From positions 1,426,001-1,490,000 of the forward strand of contig OY969917.1 in the NCBI GenBank assembly GCA_963704565.1: a DNA stretch of 64,000 nt. The letters are read 5' to 3'. Source of the stretch: Rhodoblastus sp963704565 (GTDB lineage: Bacteria; Pseudomonadota; Alphaproteobacteria; Rhizobiales; Beijerinckiaceae). The stretch's first letter is position 1, and each line of letters opens with the position of its first letter. Below, one piece after another: positions 15,174-23,915 of the stretch. The notes below the pieces were generated by a model that saw nothing but the letters and a program-made list of their open reading frames with translations, searched no databases and had not been told where the DNA came from. A program made the translations under genes and the position numbers.

Positions 15174-16292
15174 ATGCGCGACGAGAACGAGATGCTGCGG
15201 CTGGCCTTCGAGGCCTGCCCCGCGGCAATGCTGCTGATCGATGGCGCGGGGCGCATCGAGCTCGCCAATGGGGAAAGCGAGCGCATGTTCGGCTTTGGCC
15301 CTAGCGAACTGACGGGCCAAAGCGTCGAGAACCTGTTGCCCGCGAATTTGCGCGCGGCGCATCGCCACCATCGCGCCGGCTTCGCCGCCGCGCCGGCCAA
15401 GCGCCAGATGGGGACCGGACGCGATCTCGTGGCCCTGCGCCGCGACGGTTCGGAATTTTTCATCGAGGTCGGCCTGACGCCGATCGACACGGCGCTGGGC
15501 GCAAAAGTCGTGGCCTTCGCCATCGACGTCGGCGCGCGCCGCGACGCCGATCATGCCCTGCGCCGGGCCCTGGGCGAACTTGAAACGGCCAACGGGAATC
15601 TGGCCCGTTTCGCCTATGTCGCCTCCCACGACATCCAGGAGCCGCTGCGCAAGATTTCCGCCTTCGCCGATATTCTCAACGCGGCCATGACCAAGGACGA
15701 CCTCGATGAGGCGCGCTACGCGGCCGATGTCATGGCGTCGTCGGCCCGTCACGCGCGCCGGCTGGTCGCCGATTTGCTGGCTTACGCCCGCGCGGCCCAT
15801 CAGTCGCCGGCGGTCGAACCGGTCTCGATCAAAGCCGCGCTGGAGCGCGCGCTGGAGGCGCTTTCGCTGACAATTGCCGAAACCAAGGCGGAAATCGCCT
15901 GGACAGGAGAGGATTTTTCGGTCGAGGCCGACCGGCCGCAACTTCATCAACTGCTGCAGAATATCTTGTCCAACGCCTTGAAATATCATAAATCAAATCT
16001 GCCGCCGCAGGTAACCCTCCATCTTGAGCCGGGCAAAGCGGAAAACCATCTCACGATCGCGGATCGCGGCATCGGATTCGCCTCGGCCGACGCCGAGGCG
16101 ATTTTCGAGCCCTTCCGCCGTCTGCACGGGCGGGGGGACTATCCGGGAACCGGGATCGGACTCGCGATCTGCAAGACCGTGGCGCAAAGGCATGGCTGGC
16201 GGTTGAGCGCGATCTCCACCCCGACCGTCGGCTCGGCCTTCGAAATCGTCTTTCCCGTCGCCGCCGGCGCCGGCCGGGGCGCGGAATTGTAA
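15174..16292 (+). CDS. PAS-domain sensor histidine kinase, soluble
   Basis: A 372-residue kinase with no transmembrane segment. Residues about 5-125 form a PAS domain (LLIDGAGRIELANGESERMFGFGPSELTGQSVENLLP). HisKA follows with His152 in YVASHDIQEPLRKISAFADIL, and then the ATP-binding domain with N (LLQNILSNALKYHK), G1 (IADRGIGF), F (IFEPFRRLH) and G2 (YPGTGIGLAICK) boxes. The HDIQEPLRK phosphobox is that of phytochrome-like kinases, although no GAF/PHY photosensory module is present. It probably phosphorylates the divergent single-domain receiver. A GTG five codons upstream (15159) is an alternative start. The signal sensed is unknown. Confidence 0.93.
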   Translation: MRDENEMLRLAFEACPAAMLLIDGAGRIELANGESERMFGFGPSELTGQSVENLLPANLRAAHRHHRAGFAAAPAKRQMGTGRDLVALRRDGSEFFIEVGLTPIDTALGAKVVAFAIDVGARRDADHALRRALGELETANGNLARFAYVASHDIQEPLRKISAFADILNAAMTKDDLDEARYAADVMASSARHARRLVADLLAYARAAHQSPAVEPVSIKAALERALEALSLTIAETKAEIAWTGEDFSVEADRPQLHQLLQNILSNALKYHKSNLPPQVTLHLEPGKAENHLTIADRGIGFASADAEAIFEPFRRLHGRGDYPGTGIGLAICKTVAQRHGWRLSAISTPTVGSAFEIVFPVAAGAGRGAEL

Positions 16293-16420
16293 CGGCGCCG
16301 AAAATTCACGCGGCCCCCGCCCAAAGCCGCACTAGGCGTTGAGGAGAGCCGATGCTATAGGCGCGGCGGACGCGCTGCCCAGGGGGCGCGGCGCGGGCAT
16401 GTCGAGTGAAAGGTCAGCGC

Positions 16421-17635
16421 ATGAGCAAGATCAAGGTCGCCAATCCGGTCGTCGAAATGGACGGCGACGAGATGACCCGCATCATCTGGCGGTTGATCAA
16501 GGACAAGCTGATCCATCCCTATCTCGACCTCGATCTCAAATATTTCGATCTCTCGGTCGAGCACCGCGACGCCACCCACGACCAGGTGACCGTCGACTCG
16601 GCGGAAGCGACCAAGAAATATGGCGTCGCGGTGAAATGCGCGACCATCACCCCGGACGAGGCCCGGGTGAAGGAATTCAACCTCAAGGAAATGTGGAAGT
16701 CGCCCAACGGCACCATCCGCAATATTCTCGGCGGCACGATCTTCCGCGAACCGATCGTCTGCAGGAACGTGCCGCGCCTGGTGCCCGGCTGGACGAAGCC
16801 GATCGTCATCGGCCGTCACGCCTTCGGCGACCAGTATCGCGCCACCGATTTCCGCGTGCCCGGCAAGGGGCGCCTCTCGATCAAATTCGAGGGCGAAGAC
16901 GGGACCGTCATCGAGAAGGAAGTATTCAAATTCCCCGGTTCGGGCGTGGCCATGGCCATGTACAATCTCGACGAATCGATCCGCGATTTCGCCCGCGCCT
17001 CATTGAATTACGGCCTGGAGCGCCATTGGCCGGTCTATCTCTCCACCAAGAACACGATCCTCAAGGCCTATGACGGCCGCTTCAAGGATCTGTTCCAGGA
17101 GGTTTACGAAAACGAGTTCAAGGCCAAGTTCGACGCGGCGGGCATCACTTACGAACACCGCCTGATCGACGACATGGTCGCTTCCGCCTTAAAGTGGTCG
17201 GGCGGCTATGTCTGGGCCTGCAAGAACTATGACGGCGACGTGCAGTCCGACACGGTGGCTCAGGGCTTCGGCTCGCTCGGCCTGATGACCTCGGTGCTGA
17301 TGACCCCGGACGGCAAAACGGTGGAGGCGGAAGCCGCCCATGGCACCGTCACCCGCCATTACCGCGAGCATCAGAAGGGCAAGGAAACCTCGACCAATTC
17401 CATCGCCTCGATCTTCGCCTGGACGCGCGGCCTCGCCCATCGGGCGAAATTGGATGGCAACGCCGAACTGGCGAAGTTTTCGCAGACCTTGGAAAAGGTC
17501 TGCGTCGATACGGTCGAATCCGGCTTCATGACCAAGGATCTCGCCCTGCTGGTCGGCCCGCAGCAGAAATGGCTCTCGACGACCGGATTTTTGGACAAGA
17601 TCGACGAGAATCTGAAGAAGGCCATGTCGGCGTAA
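16421..17635 (+). CDS. icd: NADP-dependent isocitrate dehydrogenase
   Basis: A 404-residue enzyme of the TCA cycle converting isocitrate to 2-oxoglutarate and CO2 with NADP. The N-terminus MSKIKVANPVVEMDGDEMTRIIW and the length match the homodimeric, eukaryote-like (type II) IDH of Alphaproteobacteria. Substrate-site motifs include the CATITPDEARV...WKSPNGTIRNILGG stretch and the late EAAHGTVTRHYREHQKGKETSTN stretch. The start follows AAAGGTCAGC; an upstream in-frame start at 16406 is less likely. It is monocistronic, ended by a hairpin terminator. Elsewhere in Rhizobiales icd lies near alaS and recA; here it is over 40 kb away. Confidence 0.97.
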   Translation: MSKIKVANPVVEMDGDEMTRIIWRLIKDKLIHPYLDLDLKYFDLSVEHRDATHDQVTVDSAEATKKYGVAVKCATITPDEARVKEFNLKEMWKSPNGTIRNILGGTIFREPIVCRNVPRLVPGWTKPIVIGRHAFGDQYRATDFRVPGKGRLSIKFEGEDGTVIEKEVFKFPGSGVAMAMYNLDESIRDFARASLNYGLERHWPVYLSTKNTILKAYDGRFKDLFQEVYENEFKAKFDAAGITYEHRLIDDMVASALKWSGGYVWACKNYDGDVQSDTVAQGFGSLGLMTSVLMTPDGKTVEAEAAHGTVTRHYREHQKGKETSTNSIASIFAWTRGLAHRAKLDGNAELAKFSQTLEKVCVDTVESGFMTKDLALLVGPQQKWLSTTGFLDKIDENLKKAMSA

Positions 17636-17687
17636 GCCGACGAAATGTAGAGGCATGTCGGCGTAGCCGACAATTTCCGCAACGACG

Positions 17688-17711
17688 AAAGCGGGCCATT
17701 GGGCCCGCTTT
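17688..17711. terminator. hairpin terminator between icd and the Hint-protein gene
   Basis: AAAGCGGGCC (17688-17697) pairs with GGCCCGCTTT (17702-17711) around ATTG. The A-run on the left and T-run on the right make it usable in both directions, which suits the convergent genes icd and 17731-20349. Confidence 0.85.
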
Positions 17712-17730
17712 CCTTCGCTCGCTGCAAAAA

Positions 17731-20349
17731 TCACGCGACCGCCGAAAAAGCCTCCGCCGCGACGATGTTTTTCGCGCGCGCGTCGAGCATGGCCCGAATG
17801 CGTATGGGAACCTGACGGCAGGCCTTTGCGCGCGGATAAGGCATTTCATCGATCGGCTTACCATCGGGATAGAGGGCCTCATGTTCGGCCCAATTGTCGA
17901 AGCCGAGCCGATCGACATTGTCCACGAACGTCTCGGCTGGCGTGTTTTCGGCCAGGATCAGCGAATGATCGTCGAGTTCGACGTGATAATAGACGAAGGT
18001 CTCAGGAACCTTGGTCTCGCGAACGATCGACGTCCCGTTGACCAGCGCGCCGGCCTGGATCAGCACGTCCTCGACCAGCAGCGCGTGATCGGGCGACAGC
18101 AAGAGATCGCGCGACGGGACGCTGTCGCCTAAGGCGCCTGCCTTGACCCGGATCGGCCAGCTCCGTGTCGGATCGCTGAAAATCGCCGATACCGCGCGCC
18201 GACCAATCCAACAGACGCGTTTTGCCTCGCCGTCTGTGGTCAGGACAAGATCGCCGCGCAAGAGCGTTTCGACCGCCGCCGCGCCGTCGGGCGTGCGGAG
18301 CAGCACGCCGCGGCAGAAGCAGGGCGTGGCGGTGACGTCCGTGCCATCGCCGCCGGGAAGGCCGGAATTGTCGTCCGCCAGATGAAAGACATAGCCCGAA
18401 TAATTCGCGCTGGGGTCGAGCTGAACCGTGGCGCTCAAGCCGCCATTGGTCACTGTCAGCACGTTGTTCGCGCCGAGCGACCAGTTGACGGCGCCATTGT
18501 CCCAGAGGAGGCTCGTCAGATTGATCGTGTCGTCGCTGGTGAAGCCGCTCACGGCGCCGGTGTTAGCGTTCGCATTGAGTTGAAGCGTGCCGCCGCCGCC
18601 GGTGAAATTCACTTTTTGCGTCTGGGACTGGAAGAAATCGGCAAGGCCGCCATTGGCGACGTCGGTCGCGCCGGAGCCGGTGACGCCGTAATAATAATCG
18701 ACATAGGCTTGCTGGGTGGGACTGGACTCGCCGTCGACCGTGATCGTTCCGTCGTTGACGATGCTGCTCTGGAACAGCATGTAGGAAGCGCCGTTGGCGC
18801 CGACCGAAGCCTCGATCGTCCCGGTCGCGGCATTGGTGAACGTTCCGTTTGTCGGGAGAGCCACAACGAATGCGTTGTGATCGGAAAAATCCATCGTTCC
18901 TTCATTGGTGAAGGAATAGGCGTAATCCGTGAGGGTGACTTCGTTCGCGCCGTCGTCGATGGCGCCCTGGTTGATCAAGCCGGCGCCGGTCGCGCCGCCG
19001 TCGATGGTCGCGTTGCCGTAAATATTGACGATGTCGCCCGAACCCAGCGTCGTGACGGTGCTGGCGTTGGTTTGCGTGATATAGCCGCCGTAAAGATTGA
19101 TCGTCGTATTGTCGATCGTCTGTGTGTCGTTCAGATCGAGCGTGTTGCCATAATTGTTGATCGTGCCCGAACCGCTTCCGTTCGCGCCGGTCAGAGTCGG
19201 GCTTCCGGCGAGACCGAGCGCGTTCAGTTGGCCGGCGGAGATATTGAGCACGCCGTCGATCGCGCCGCCCGTGATCGCGCCCTCCAGCACCACGCCGGGG
19301 ACCACGTCGAAGGTCGCGCCGCTGTTGTCGAGACCGGTTCCGGCGAAATAAACCGTGGCGCCGGAGGTTGCATCGAAAGTCCCCAGTTGCGCCGTGGTCA
19401 AGCCCTCGAACTGGACCGTGCTCGTTCCATCGACGGAGAGCGTTCCATCATTGGTGAAATCCACGCCGTTTCCATTATAGAACGTCAGATAACTGCTGTT
19501 GGCGACGTCGATCGTCCCGTCATTGGTGAAGATCGGATTCGAAATCGTGAGATTGGCGCCTGTTGTCGTGACATTGATCGCGCCCTGATTGACCAGCGCG
19601 TCGCCGGCTTCGGAACTGCCGGTAAAATAGGCGAAGCCTGCGACATTGACGGTCACCGACGAAGCCAGAGTCGCAATCTGCCCGCCACCGTTCGAATCGG
19701 CTTGGGTGAGATAGGAATAGTTGCTGGAATTGCCGATATCGATCGTCGTATTGGCGAGGGTCTCTGTGTTTTGGAGGCGTAGCGTGCTCAAACTGCCTGT
19801 GTCTTCGATCAGGCCGTCGCCGGACCCGCCTGCGCCGGTCAGCGTCGGAGCGCCTTCGAGCGTGAGGCTATGATTGTCGCCCAGACCGATCGTTCCTTCG
19901 ATCGTGCCGCCGTCGATCGCGCCTTTGAGCAGCACGCCGGCGCCGACGACGAAAATCGCGCTGCTGTTGTCGAGGGTCCCGGCGAAGTCCAAGGTCGCGC
20001 CGGAGGCGGCGTCGATGGTCCCCAATTGGGCGGTGGTCCACGTGTCCTCGAAATTGATTGTGCTCGCGCCGTCAACGGTGATCGTCCCCCCCAGATCGGA
20101 CAGGTTTGCCCCTCCGTCCGATGGATAGACCGTCAGCGTGGCGCTTTGCAGCGCCAGAGTCGCGCCACCAGCCATCTGCAGCACGCCGACGCTATAGGAC
20201 TCCCCGGAAATGGTGACCGTGTAGTTTCCTGCCGCAGTGATCAGCGCTTCGTCGCCATAGGCGTTCGGGAAGCCGGTCGAGGGGCTCCAGTTGCCCGCAT
20301 CGTTCCAGTCGCCGTTTCCGCTGGCGCCCGTCCAGGTATAAGTCGTCAT
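17731..20349 (-). CDS. repeat-rich probably exported protein with C-terminal Hint domain
   Basis: An 872-residue acidic protein rich in Gly, Thr, Asn, Asp and Ser, without a classical signal peptide. It opens with TYTWTGASGNGDWNDAGNWSPSTGFP, the same kind of module as in the larger neighbour. Residues about 30-650 are repeated beta-helix-like units (for example TNDGTIDVAN, FTNDGTLSVDG, STVQFEGLTTAQLG). From about Cys676 a Hedgehog/intein (Hint) domain begins (CFCRGVLLRTPDGAAAVETLLRGDLVLT, VCWIGRR, LLLSPDHALLVEDVLI, YYHVELDDHSLILAE). Hint domains autoprocess or act as sorting modules in alphaproteobacterial adhesin-like proteins. Type I or similar secretion is likely but no transporter is nearby. 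Opposite-strand frames are shadows. Confidence 0.88.
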   Translation of the reverse strand: MTTYTWTGASGNGDWNDAGNWSPSTGFPNAYGDEALITAAGNYTVTISGESYSVGVLQMAGGATLALQSATLTVYPSDGGANLSDLGGTITVDGASTINFEDTWTTAQLGTIDAASGATLDFAGTLDNSSAIFVVGAGVLLKGAIDGGTIEGTIGLGDNHSLTLEGAPTLTGAGGSGDGLIEDTGSLSTLRLQNTETLANTTIDIGNSSNYSYLTQADSNGGGQIATLASSVTVNVAGFAYFTGSSEAGDALVNQGAINVTTTGANLTISNPIFTNDGTIDVANSSYLTFYNGNGVDFTNDGTLSVDGTSTVQFEGLTTAQLGTFDATSGATVYFAGTGLDNSGATFDVVPGVVLEGAITGGAIDGVLNISAGQLNALGLAGSPTLTGANGSGSGTINNYGNTLDLNDTQTIDNTTINLYGGYITQTNASTVTTLGSGDIVNIYGNATIDGGATGAGLINQGAIDDGANEVTLTDYAYSFTNEGTMDFSDHNAFVVALPTNGTFTNAATGTIEASVGANGASYMLFQSSIVNDGTITVDGESSPTQQAYVDYYYGVTGSGATDVANGGLADFFQSQTQKVNFTGGGGTLQLNANANTGAVSGFTSDDTINLTSLLWDNGAVNWSLGANNVLTVTNGGLSATVQLDPSANYSGYVFHLADDNSGLPGGDGTDVTATPCFCRGVLLRTPDGAAAVETLLRGDLVLTTDGEAKRVCWIGRRAVSAIFSDPTRSWPIRVKAGALGDSVPSRDLLLSPDHALLVEDVLIQAGALVNGTSIVRETKVPETFVYYHVELDDHSLILAENTPAETFVDNVDRLGFDNWAEHEALYPDGKPIDEMPYPRAKACRQVPIRIRAMLDARAKNIVAAEAFSAVA

Positions 20350-20908
20350 CGCTCATTCCCCCCTTTGCGAGGGCTCGACCGTCTGGCTCGGATGGAACGC
20401 GATTCGGAGTCTGCCAATCGCGGCGCCAATTCTTCCCGCAGCTTCCACCGGCAAGGAACCACAGCGTTCAAGCCTAAGCTGACCCGACCCCATGCGATAT
20501 TTTGTTCTTGCCGGCGAAAACAAACGACGCGCAAAGCAAAACAAAACAAAGCTTTGCCTGCGAAACAACTCTCGCCCACTTTATTTGCGTAACGTAATAT
20601 ATCGTGAACACGCGCACAACAGGAAAGTCTGACCGAAAGTCCAGCGACACATTGACGTCATTGGCTTTTTTGTCCGCAAGGACGACGCTGTCGGCAAGAC
20701 GAAAAGGACCGCCATGCCAGGCAAACCCGGCGATTGGCGCGGCGGTGGCGATTTGCTCGCCGCCAACGAGACCACTAAAGAAGGGGAAAATACGACCGCG
20801 CAGCCTCGCCGCCATCACGCAAAATTGACGAGCGCCTCTCGAGACCGCTTTACATCATCTTGGCGCCGCGTCGCGGGCGCGCCACGTTTTCGATCCGGCT
20901 TTTCCCGT
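20350..20908. other. 559-base gap upstream of the Hint-protein gene
   Basis: No confident gene. The part near 20490-20660 is AT-richer and should hold the promoter of the leftward Hint gene. A small rightward frame starting ATG at 20714, with AAAGGACCGCC before it, could encode 96 residues, but its second half overlaps the opposite-strand gene at 20909 and it has no similarity I recognise; I do not call it. Confidence 0.4.
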
Positions 20909-21373
20909 TCACCCCGCCTGACGGCGCGCGCGCTCCATGGTCGAGAGGGCGTAAAAGCCGCGCGCGGTCGAGATCAGCCGGCCCGCCTTGAGCATGCGGT
21001 GTAATTTTACAGAAAGATTGCCCTTCGTAATTTCGAAGCCCGTTTCGGTCAGCAGTTCGAAAATCGCGTCCACATGCAGGCCGCCGGCCTCGCCTTCCAG
21101 CATTTCGACGATCATCGGCTCGATCTCGCCGGCGCGCTCGTTTTGAGTCCGGCCCACCACCGACAGGAAGGACTCGCCGCGCCGGACGCCGTCGCCCGCC
21201 GCCGCCAGGAATTCGACCGTCGAGCGCCGCAGGTCGAGGCCGGCGGCGGGATCCTTGGCGGCGAGGCCGGCGATGACGATTTCCAGTCGCGCCAGCAGCC
21301 GGCGCGTCTCGTCGCGCGCCTCGCGCGCCGCGAGCGCGAGAAATTCGGCGTTCTGTTCGAAACCCGCGCTCAT
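20909..21373 (-). CDS. hypothetical protein with probable C-terminal winged helix
   Basis: A 154-residue protein of unknown family. The N-terminal half is a charged helix (FEQNAEFLALAAREARDETRRLLARLEIVIAGLAAK). Residues about 95-150 (MIVEMLEGEAGGLHVDAIFELLTETGFEITKGNLSVKLHRMLKAGRLISTARGFYAL) have the pattern of a winged-helix DNA-binding domain, so a regulator is plausible. The start has an excellent AGGAGAG site. The AT-rich upstream region carries an inverted repeat that could be its operator. Genes nearby give no functional hint. Confidence 0.72.
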   Translation of the reverse strand: MSAGFEQNAEFLALAAREARDETRRLLARLEIVIAGLAAKDPAAGLDLRRSTVEFLAAAGDGVRRGESFLSVVGRTQNERAGEIEPMIVEMLEGEAGGLHVDAIFELLTETGFEITKGNLSVKLHRMLKAGRLISTARGFYALSTMERARRQAG

Positions 21374-21590
21374 TCGACTCTCCTCTTGCAACTCTCCCCA
21401 TCCCGCCGCCGGCGAAATGGAACATACAGTAAACATCCATAGCCACGTCGAAATTTTAGCGAAAGGTGGGCAAATTTACGAATGAAAACTTTACATTTCA
21501 TTCCCGATGATTAACACTATCAACTGTAAATTAACCTAGCTTGTTGAAAACTTTACAAATCCCGTTCAAACCCTGGCCGGAGTGGCAAGA
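21374..21590. promoter_or_regulatory. AT-rich divergent promoter region with inverted repeat
   Basis: The most AT-rich stretch in this part of the window. It contains GAATGAAA-N8-TTTCATTC at 21480-21503 and two copies of GAAAACTTTACA (about 21484-21495 and 21548-21559). These could bind a regulator, possibly the winged-helix protein encoded to the left, and drive both that gene and the small frame or dksA to the right. Confidence 0.45.
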
Positions 21591-21890
21591 ATGAAAAGAA
21601 AGCTATGGTTCGCCGGCAAGACCGGGACGCACGGCGGGGATGCGCTCTTTCAGTCCTTCTTGCGCCTCGTCGCGCGCGTCCGCGCCGTCCCGGCCGCGCG
21701 TCCCGTCGAATCGCGCCGGACGCCGGCGGCCGATTCCGGCGCCGAACCCTGCTGGACCGCCGCGCTTCATCGCGGCGACAGCCTGCCGCCTTTTCGCCTT
21801 TCCATTCTCAACACCGAAGACTCCCTCTCGCCCATGCGGATGGAGCCCTGCCGCCGCGACCCCGGCCGCCCGAATTCCGCCGATCTGTGA
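21591..21890 (+). CDS. possible small basic protein upstream of dksA
   Basis: A 99-residue frame starting MKRKLWFAGKTGTHGGDALFQSFLRLVARVRAVPAARPVES, with GGAGTGGCAAGA before the ATG and a promoter-like AT-rich region upstream. The first 40 residues look protein-like; the rest is Pro/Arg-rich and low complexity. No family is recognised. An open frame of similar length on the opposite strand shows that composition alone could keep this one open. It could be a real leader gene of dksA or chance. Confidence 0.35.
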   Translation: MKRKLWFAGKTGTHGGDALFQSFLRLVARVRAVPAARPVESRRTPAADSGAEPCWTAALHRGDSLPPFRLSILNTEDSLSPMRMEPCRRDPGRPNSADL

Positions 21891-22000
21891 CCGGCGAAGG
21901 CTTTTGCCGTCCAATCCGGAGTTCTCGCGCCACTTCCGATTGTGGAGTTCGCCGGCCCGATATATACAGGCCGCGAAATCCGTTGGGGAGAGAGGGAATC

Positions 22001-22420
22001 ATGGCTCCGGCCGATGACGTTGAAACCTACCGCCCATCCGAGGACGAGCCGTTCATGAACGAACGGCAGCGCGACTATTTCCGCCGCAAGTTATTGCGCT
22101 GGAAAGACGAAATTTTGCAGGAAGCGCGCGAGACGCTCGCCACGCTTCAGGCCGAAAGCGAAAATCACGCCGACATCGCGGACCGCGCCTCCTCGGAAAC
22201 CGACCGTGCGATCGAATTGCGCGCGCGCGACCGCCAGCGCAAGCTGATCGCCAAGATCGACTCCGCCATCACCCGCATCGATGACGGAACCTATGGCTAT
22301 TGCGAGGAAACCGGAGACCCGATCTCGCTCAAGCGCCTCGACGCCCGGCCGATCGCCACCCTGTCGATCGAAGCCCAGGAGCGGCATGAACGCCGCGAGC
22401 GCGTCTATCGCGACGACTGA
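22001..22420 (+). CDS. dksA: RNA polymerase-binding transcription factor DksA
   Basis: A 139-residue protein that enters the RNA polymerase secondary channel and works with (p)ppGpp on stringent-response promoters. The N-terminal coiled coil (MNERQRDYFRRKLLRWKDEILQEARETLATLQAES) ends in the DxxDxA tip seen as ADIADRASSETDRA. The C-terminal globular region reads YGYCEETGDPISLKRLDARPIATLSIEAQERHERRER: only one of the four zinc-finger cysteines remains, with Thr, Ser and Ala at the other positions, as I recall for alphaproteobacterial DksA. Translation starts after GAGAGAGGGAATC. A three-hairpin repeat begins at its last base. Confidence 0.96.
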   Translation: MAPADDVETYRPSEDEPFMNERQRDYFRRKLLRWKDEILQEARETLATLQAESENHADIADRASSETDRAIELRARDRQRKLIAKIDSAITRIDDGTYGYCEETGDPISLKRLDARPIATLSIEAQERHERRERVYRDD

Positions 22421-22545
22421 TACGAATTCCGAATGAATCATTCGCAATTCGTATTCCGCTGGCGCGAAAATCCGCCCGCGACATAGAGGATTTTCGCGCC
22501 ATGGCGTTTCCGCAGATTGCGCAGCAATCTTGCGGAAACCGTATG
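22420..22545. repeat. three-hairpin dispersed repeat, copy A (after dksA)
   Basis: Hairpin 1 is a 17-bp palindrome around ATACGAATTCCGAATGA (one mismatch here). Hairpin 2 pairs GGCGCGAAAATCC with GGATTTTCGCGCC. Hairpin 3 pairs GTTTCCGCAGATTGC with GCAATCTTGCGGAAAC with one mismatch. The first 96 bases recur almost unchanged at 61420-61515, after recA. Both copies follow a core gene in the same orientation. Confidence 0.85.
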
Positions 22546-22586
22546 ACACAGCGTTCCGCCCGGCCGGGCGGCTTTCCGCGAAATGA

Positions 22587-22626
22587 AACGGGCGCGCAAG
22601 ATCCCCGACCTGCGCGCCCGTTCGTT
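22587..22626. terminator. bidirectional terminator between dksA and the fliO-like gene
   Basis: AACGGGCGCGCA (22587-22598) pairs with TGCGCGCCCGTT (22611-22622) across a 12-base loop, followed by CGTTTTGC on the right and by TTTCATTT when read leftward. It serves the convergent dksA and 22653-23675 genes. Confidence 0.8.
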
Positions 22627-22652
22627 TTGCAACATGTCTATTCGTGTCGTGT

Positions 22653-23675
22653 CTATTTATTCAGCGGCCGCCCCAGAAGCTTGGCCATTTCCGCTTCGAG
22701 CGATTCGAGCGGTTCGAAATCGAGGTCGAGTTTAGGCTCCGCCGGCGGTTCGGGGGCCGGCGGCGCCGCGGGCTCCGGGGCGATCTCGGGCTTGGTTTCG
22801 ACGACCGGCTCCGGCGCCGGCTTGAATTCGGGCTTCGGCTCCAGCGCGGGAAAAGGCGGCAGCTCGAGCAGCGGCAGAGCTTCGGCGGCTGGCGGCGCGG
22901 CGGGCGTCTCGGCCGGCGGCGCGGCAGGGGTTTCGGCAGGCGGCGGGGTCACGCGGCGCGCGAAAGTCGGCGCGACGAAGCGGGGCCTCGGCGGCTGGTC
23001 GCCAGAAGGGGCGGCCGGCGGGGTGAAGCGCGGCGGCGGCGTGAAGGTCGGCTTGGCCGGCCCGACCCGGGGCGGAAGCGGGAAACGCGGCGCCGGCGGC
23101 GGCTGCACGGAAGGCGCCGGCTCCGTCGCGGCGGGCGCGCGCGGCGCCGGCGGCGGCTCGGGAGCGGCGAACTGCGGCGAAGGCGCCGGCGGCGCCTCGA
23201 CCGGCGTAGCGGGCGCGGCGGCCAGCACTGACGCCGGAAGGGTCGGCGCCGGACGCGGCTCGACCGGCGGGGGCTGAAGCGGCGCGGCCGGACGCTCGGC
23301 GGCGGCCGCGTGATGCGGCGCGATGGCGGCCGCCGGCGCGGCGCTCGCCGGCGCCTCGATCGGGCGCGGCGGACGCCCCTCGCGCGGCTCGACCCGCACG
23401 ATGCCGGATTCGATCATCACATCGTTCGGCCCGCCGATCATCAGCAGATGTTCGACATTGTCGCGGCGCACCAGCATGAGCTGGCGCTCGCCGTCGAGAT
23501 CGTAACTTTCGACGAAGCCCAGACGCAATTGACGCGACTTGGACCCGCGCGGCAGGCGGCGGCGCAGATCGGCCGCGATCTCCACGATTTTCAGGATCAG
23601 CAGGAAGGCGACGAGAAAGGCGACGGCGGCCAGACTCCAGGCCAGCATGCGGTTGTCGTGTAAAAATGTCGGCAT
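22653..23675 (-). CDS. FliO-like membrane protein with long Pro/Ala-rich tail
   Basis: A 340-residue protein. A short N-terminal tail is followed by one transmembrane helix (MLAWSLAAVAFLVAFLLILKIV), then a compact domain RQLRLGFVESYDLDGERQLMLVRRDNVEHLLMIGGPNDVMIESGIVRV that matches the FliO/MopB cytoplasmic domain, here near residues 50-100. From about 105 to 290 the chain is almost only Pro, Ala and Glu, likely disordered. A conserved-looking acidic C-terminus (KLDLDFEPLESLEAEMAKLLGRPL) ends it. FliO aids assembly of the flagellar export gate, but no other flagellar gene is nearby, and this form is common beside cckA in Rhizobiales, so an export role is unproven. The start chosen is MPTFLHD. 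Confidence 0.8.
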   Translation of the reverse strand: MPTFLHDNRMLAWSLAAVAFLVAFLLILKIVEIAADLRRRLPRGSKSRQLRLGFVESYDLDGERQLMLVRRDNVEHLLMIGGPNDVMIESGIVRVEPREGRPPRPIEAPASAAPAAAIAPHHAAAAERPAAPLQPPPVEPRPAPTLPASVLAAAPATPVEAPPAPSPQFAAPEPPPAPRAPAATEPAPSVQPPPAPRFPLPPRVGPAKPTFTPPPRFTPPAAPSGDQPPRPRFVAPTFARRVTPPPAETPAAPPAETPAAPPAAEALPLLELPPFPALEPKPEFKPAPEPVVETKPEIAPEPAAPPAPEPPAEPKLDLDFEPLESLEAEMAKLLGRPLNK

Positions 23676-23915
23676 GGCGCCGCCTGTCCCCCTCAACCCG
23701 TACCAATGCACCATTATTTATATTAAAGCGGGCCGCGCTTGTCAGAAAAAGGTTAATCTTTGGTTAATGACCACGAACCGGCGCCGCCGTTCCGGCCGGC
23801 GACGATTCCTTAAAATCCTCGGCGTAAAATACAATGTGTGGGCGCGCGCAAAGGATTCCTCCGAATCGCCGGAACGTATAAACTCCGCCGCCATGCCCTT
23901 TCGCACAAGGTTGTC

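Noticed and set aside
20714..21004. 96-codon plus-strand frame upstream of the gene at 20909
   Set aside because: A reasonable ribosome site exists, but the second half overlaps an opposite-strand gene with a better start signal, and the product has no recognisable features.
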